From contig JAUVBO010000155.1 in NCBI GenBank assembly GCA_030591195.1, positions 1-6,657 of the forward strand: a stretch of 6,657 bases of DNA, read 5' to 3'. Positions 5,960 through 6,657 of this stretch are shown in pieces. This DNA comes from Pseudomonadota bacterium (GTDB taxonomy: Bacteria > Myxococcota > Polyangia > GCA-2747355 > JACKDQ01). Position 1 is the first letter of the stretch; each line of letters opens with the position of its first letter. The position numbers were made by a program, and so were the translations under genes. The notes beneath the pieces were generated by a model. It did no database searches and was not told where the DNA came from. It saw nothing but the letters and a program-made list of their open reading frames with translations.

Positions 5960-6657
5960 TCACGGAAGGATCTCTCGCAGCTCCTCGAGGGCCGAGTCGA
6001 TCATCGCCATCGTCTGCTCGTCGGCGGTGCCCACCAGATCGGACGCGTCGTTGGGGCAGTTGGCGGTGCAGACGCCGCAGCCTTCGCAGACCCGCTCGTT
6101 GATGACGATCTTGCCGCCTGGCTCGTCCTGGGTCCGCGCCTCGTAGGGACAGAGCGAGAGGCAGATGTTGCAGCGGGAGCAGATCTCGTCGCTGACCCGG
6201 GAGACGACTCGCGCGGTGGTGATCTCGCGCTTGGACAGGTAGCGGAATGCCCGGTGGGCTGCCGCTTCGGCGCCGCGCAGCGTGGCCGCCCGGTCGGCGT
6301 GGGAGCGAGCGAGGTAGATCCCCTCGTTGAGGAAATCCACTGGCTTCCACTTCGACGCCTCCTGCAGGGCACCCTGCTCGCTGTGCTCGACGCTGAACAG
6401 CTGGGCCACTCGGGCGTTGTCGTAGCCGCTGTTGCCAGCCCCGTCGGTGGCGAGGATCGTCGCGCCGTGGGGCAGCAGCGCCTCCTCGTCGCCCTTGCGG
6501 ACCACGGAGAGGAACCGGCCGACAGTTCCACTGGCCTGGACCACCTCGGTCTGTAGGCGCACCGTGATCAGCTCGCTGTCCTCGACGGCCTTTCTCTGGG
6601 CGTCGTTGGCCGAGAGCGCGGCGCTGGCTTCGACCAACTGGACCTCGATCTCGCGCT
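5960..6657 (-). CDS. HdrA-like iron-sulfur flavoprotein, C-terminal part (5' end missing)
   Basis: The frame is open to the right edge; 231 residues plus stop are visible. A TTG at 6637 could mark a start, but six more in-frame residues (REIEVQ) run to the edge and the family has a long N-terminal flavin domain, so the gene almost surely extends further. The visible start (EIEVQLVEAS, then VRLQTEVVQASGTVGRF and ATILATDG) resembles the end of an HdrA-type FAD/NAD(P)-binding domain. Two tandem ferredoxin motifs follow: CSRCNICLSLCP (Cys159, 162, 165, 169 of the visible part) and CEGCGVCTANCP (Cys190, 193, 196, 200), each CxxCxxCxxxCP for one [4Fe-4S] cluster. The ending ADEQTMAMIDSALEEL fits HdrA C-termini. 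HdrA proteins pass electrons between flavin and Fe-S centres in soluble complexes, often with HdrBC or MvhD partners, which would lie outside this window. The family's ATG-G flavin motif reads ATDG here, so flavin binding may be altered. Confidence 0.85.
   Translation of the reverse strand, partial: REIEVQLVEASAALSANDAQRKAVEDSELITVRLQTEVVQASGTVGRFLSVVRKGDEEALLPHGATILATDGAGNSGYDNARVAQLFSVEHSEQGALQEASKWKPVDFLNEGIYLARSHADRAATLRGAEAAAHRAFRYLSKREITTARVVSRVSDEICSRCNICLSLCPYEARTQDEPGGKIVINERVCEGCGVCTANCPNDASDLVGTADEQTMAMIDSALEELREILP

Overview
High-GC bacterial window with no RNA gene, insertion sequence or CRISPR. Two exported lipoproteins carry long Asp/Ala/Pro/Thr-rich linkers after the lipid Cys, and there is a soluble FHA-hybrid histidine kinase. 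FeoB and an HdrA-like polyferredoxin fit a life that includes low oxygen. Together these suggest a Myxococcota or other deltaproteobacterial-type lineage, probably uncultured; this placement is inference from gene style only.

Layout. Minus strand, read from the middle to the left edge: a small lipoprotein of unknown function (2590-3126), a gap of about 200 bp with an imperfect dyad, an FHA-histidine kinase-receiver protein (815-2386), and a lipocalin-like CrtC/AttH-family lipoprotein cut by the left edge (1-746). Plus strand, diverging from the small lipoprotein: a variant FeoB ferrous-iron transporter (3183-5102), then a DtxR-type metalloregulator with a C-terminal FeoA domain (5138-5788). 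A convergent gap of 171 bp holds two perfect GGA-loop hairpins. The last gene, on the minus strand and cut by the right edge (5960-6657), encodes the C-terminal part of an HdrA-like flavoprotein with two [4Fe-4S] clusters.

How the genes may work together. feoB and dtxR-feoA look like a two-gene iron operon: 35 bp apart, same strand, and no separate feoA. The regulator could both sense metal and supply the FeoA domain that FeoB normally works with. Between feoB and the divergent lipoprotein lies a perfect 9+9 bp inverted repeat. Its arms put the same sequence just upstream of both start codons, so the two genes may be co-regulated. The kinase has no DNA-binding response regulator beside it, so its output is not visible here. 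No clearly new multi-gene system is demonstrated. The most unusual pieces are the compact HTH of the DtxR-FeoA protein, the shared inverted repeat, and the tandem hairpins.
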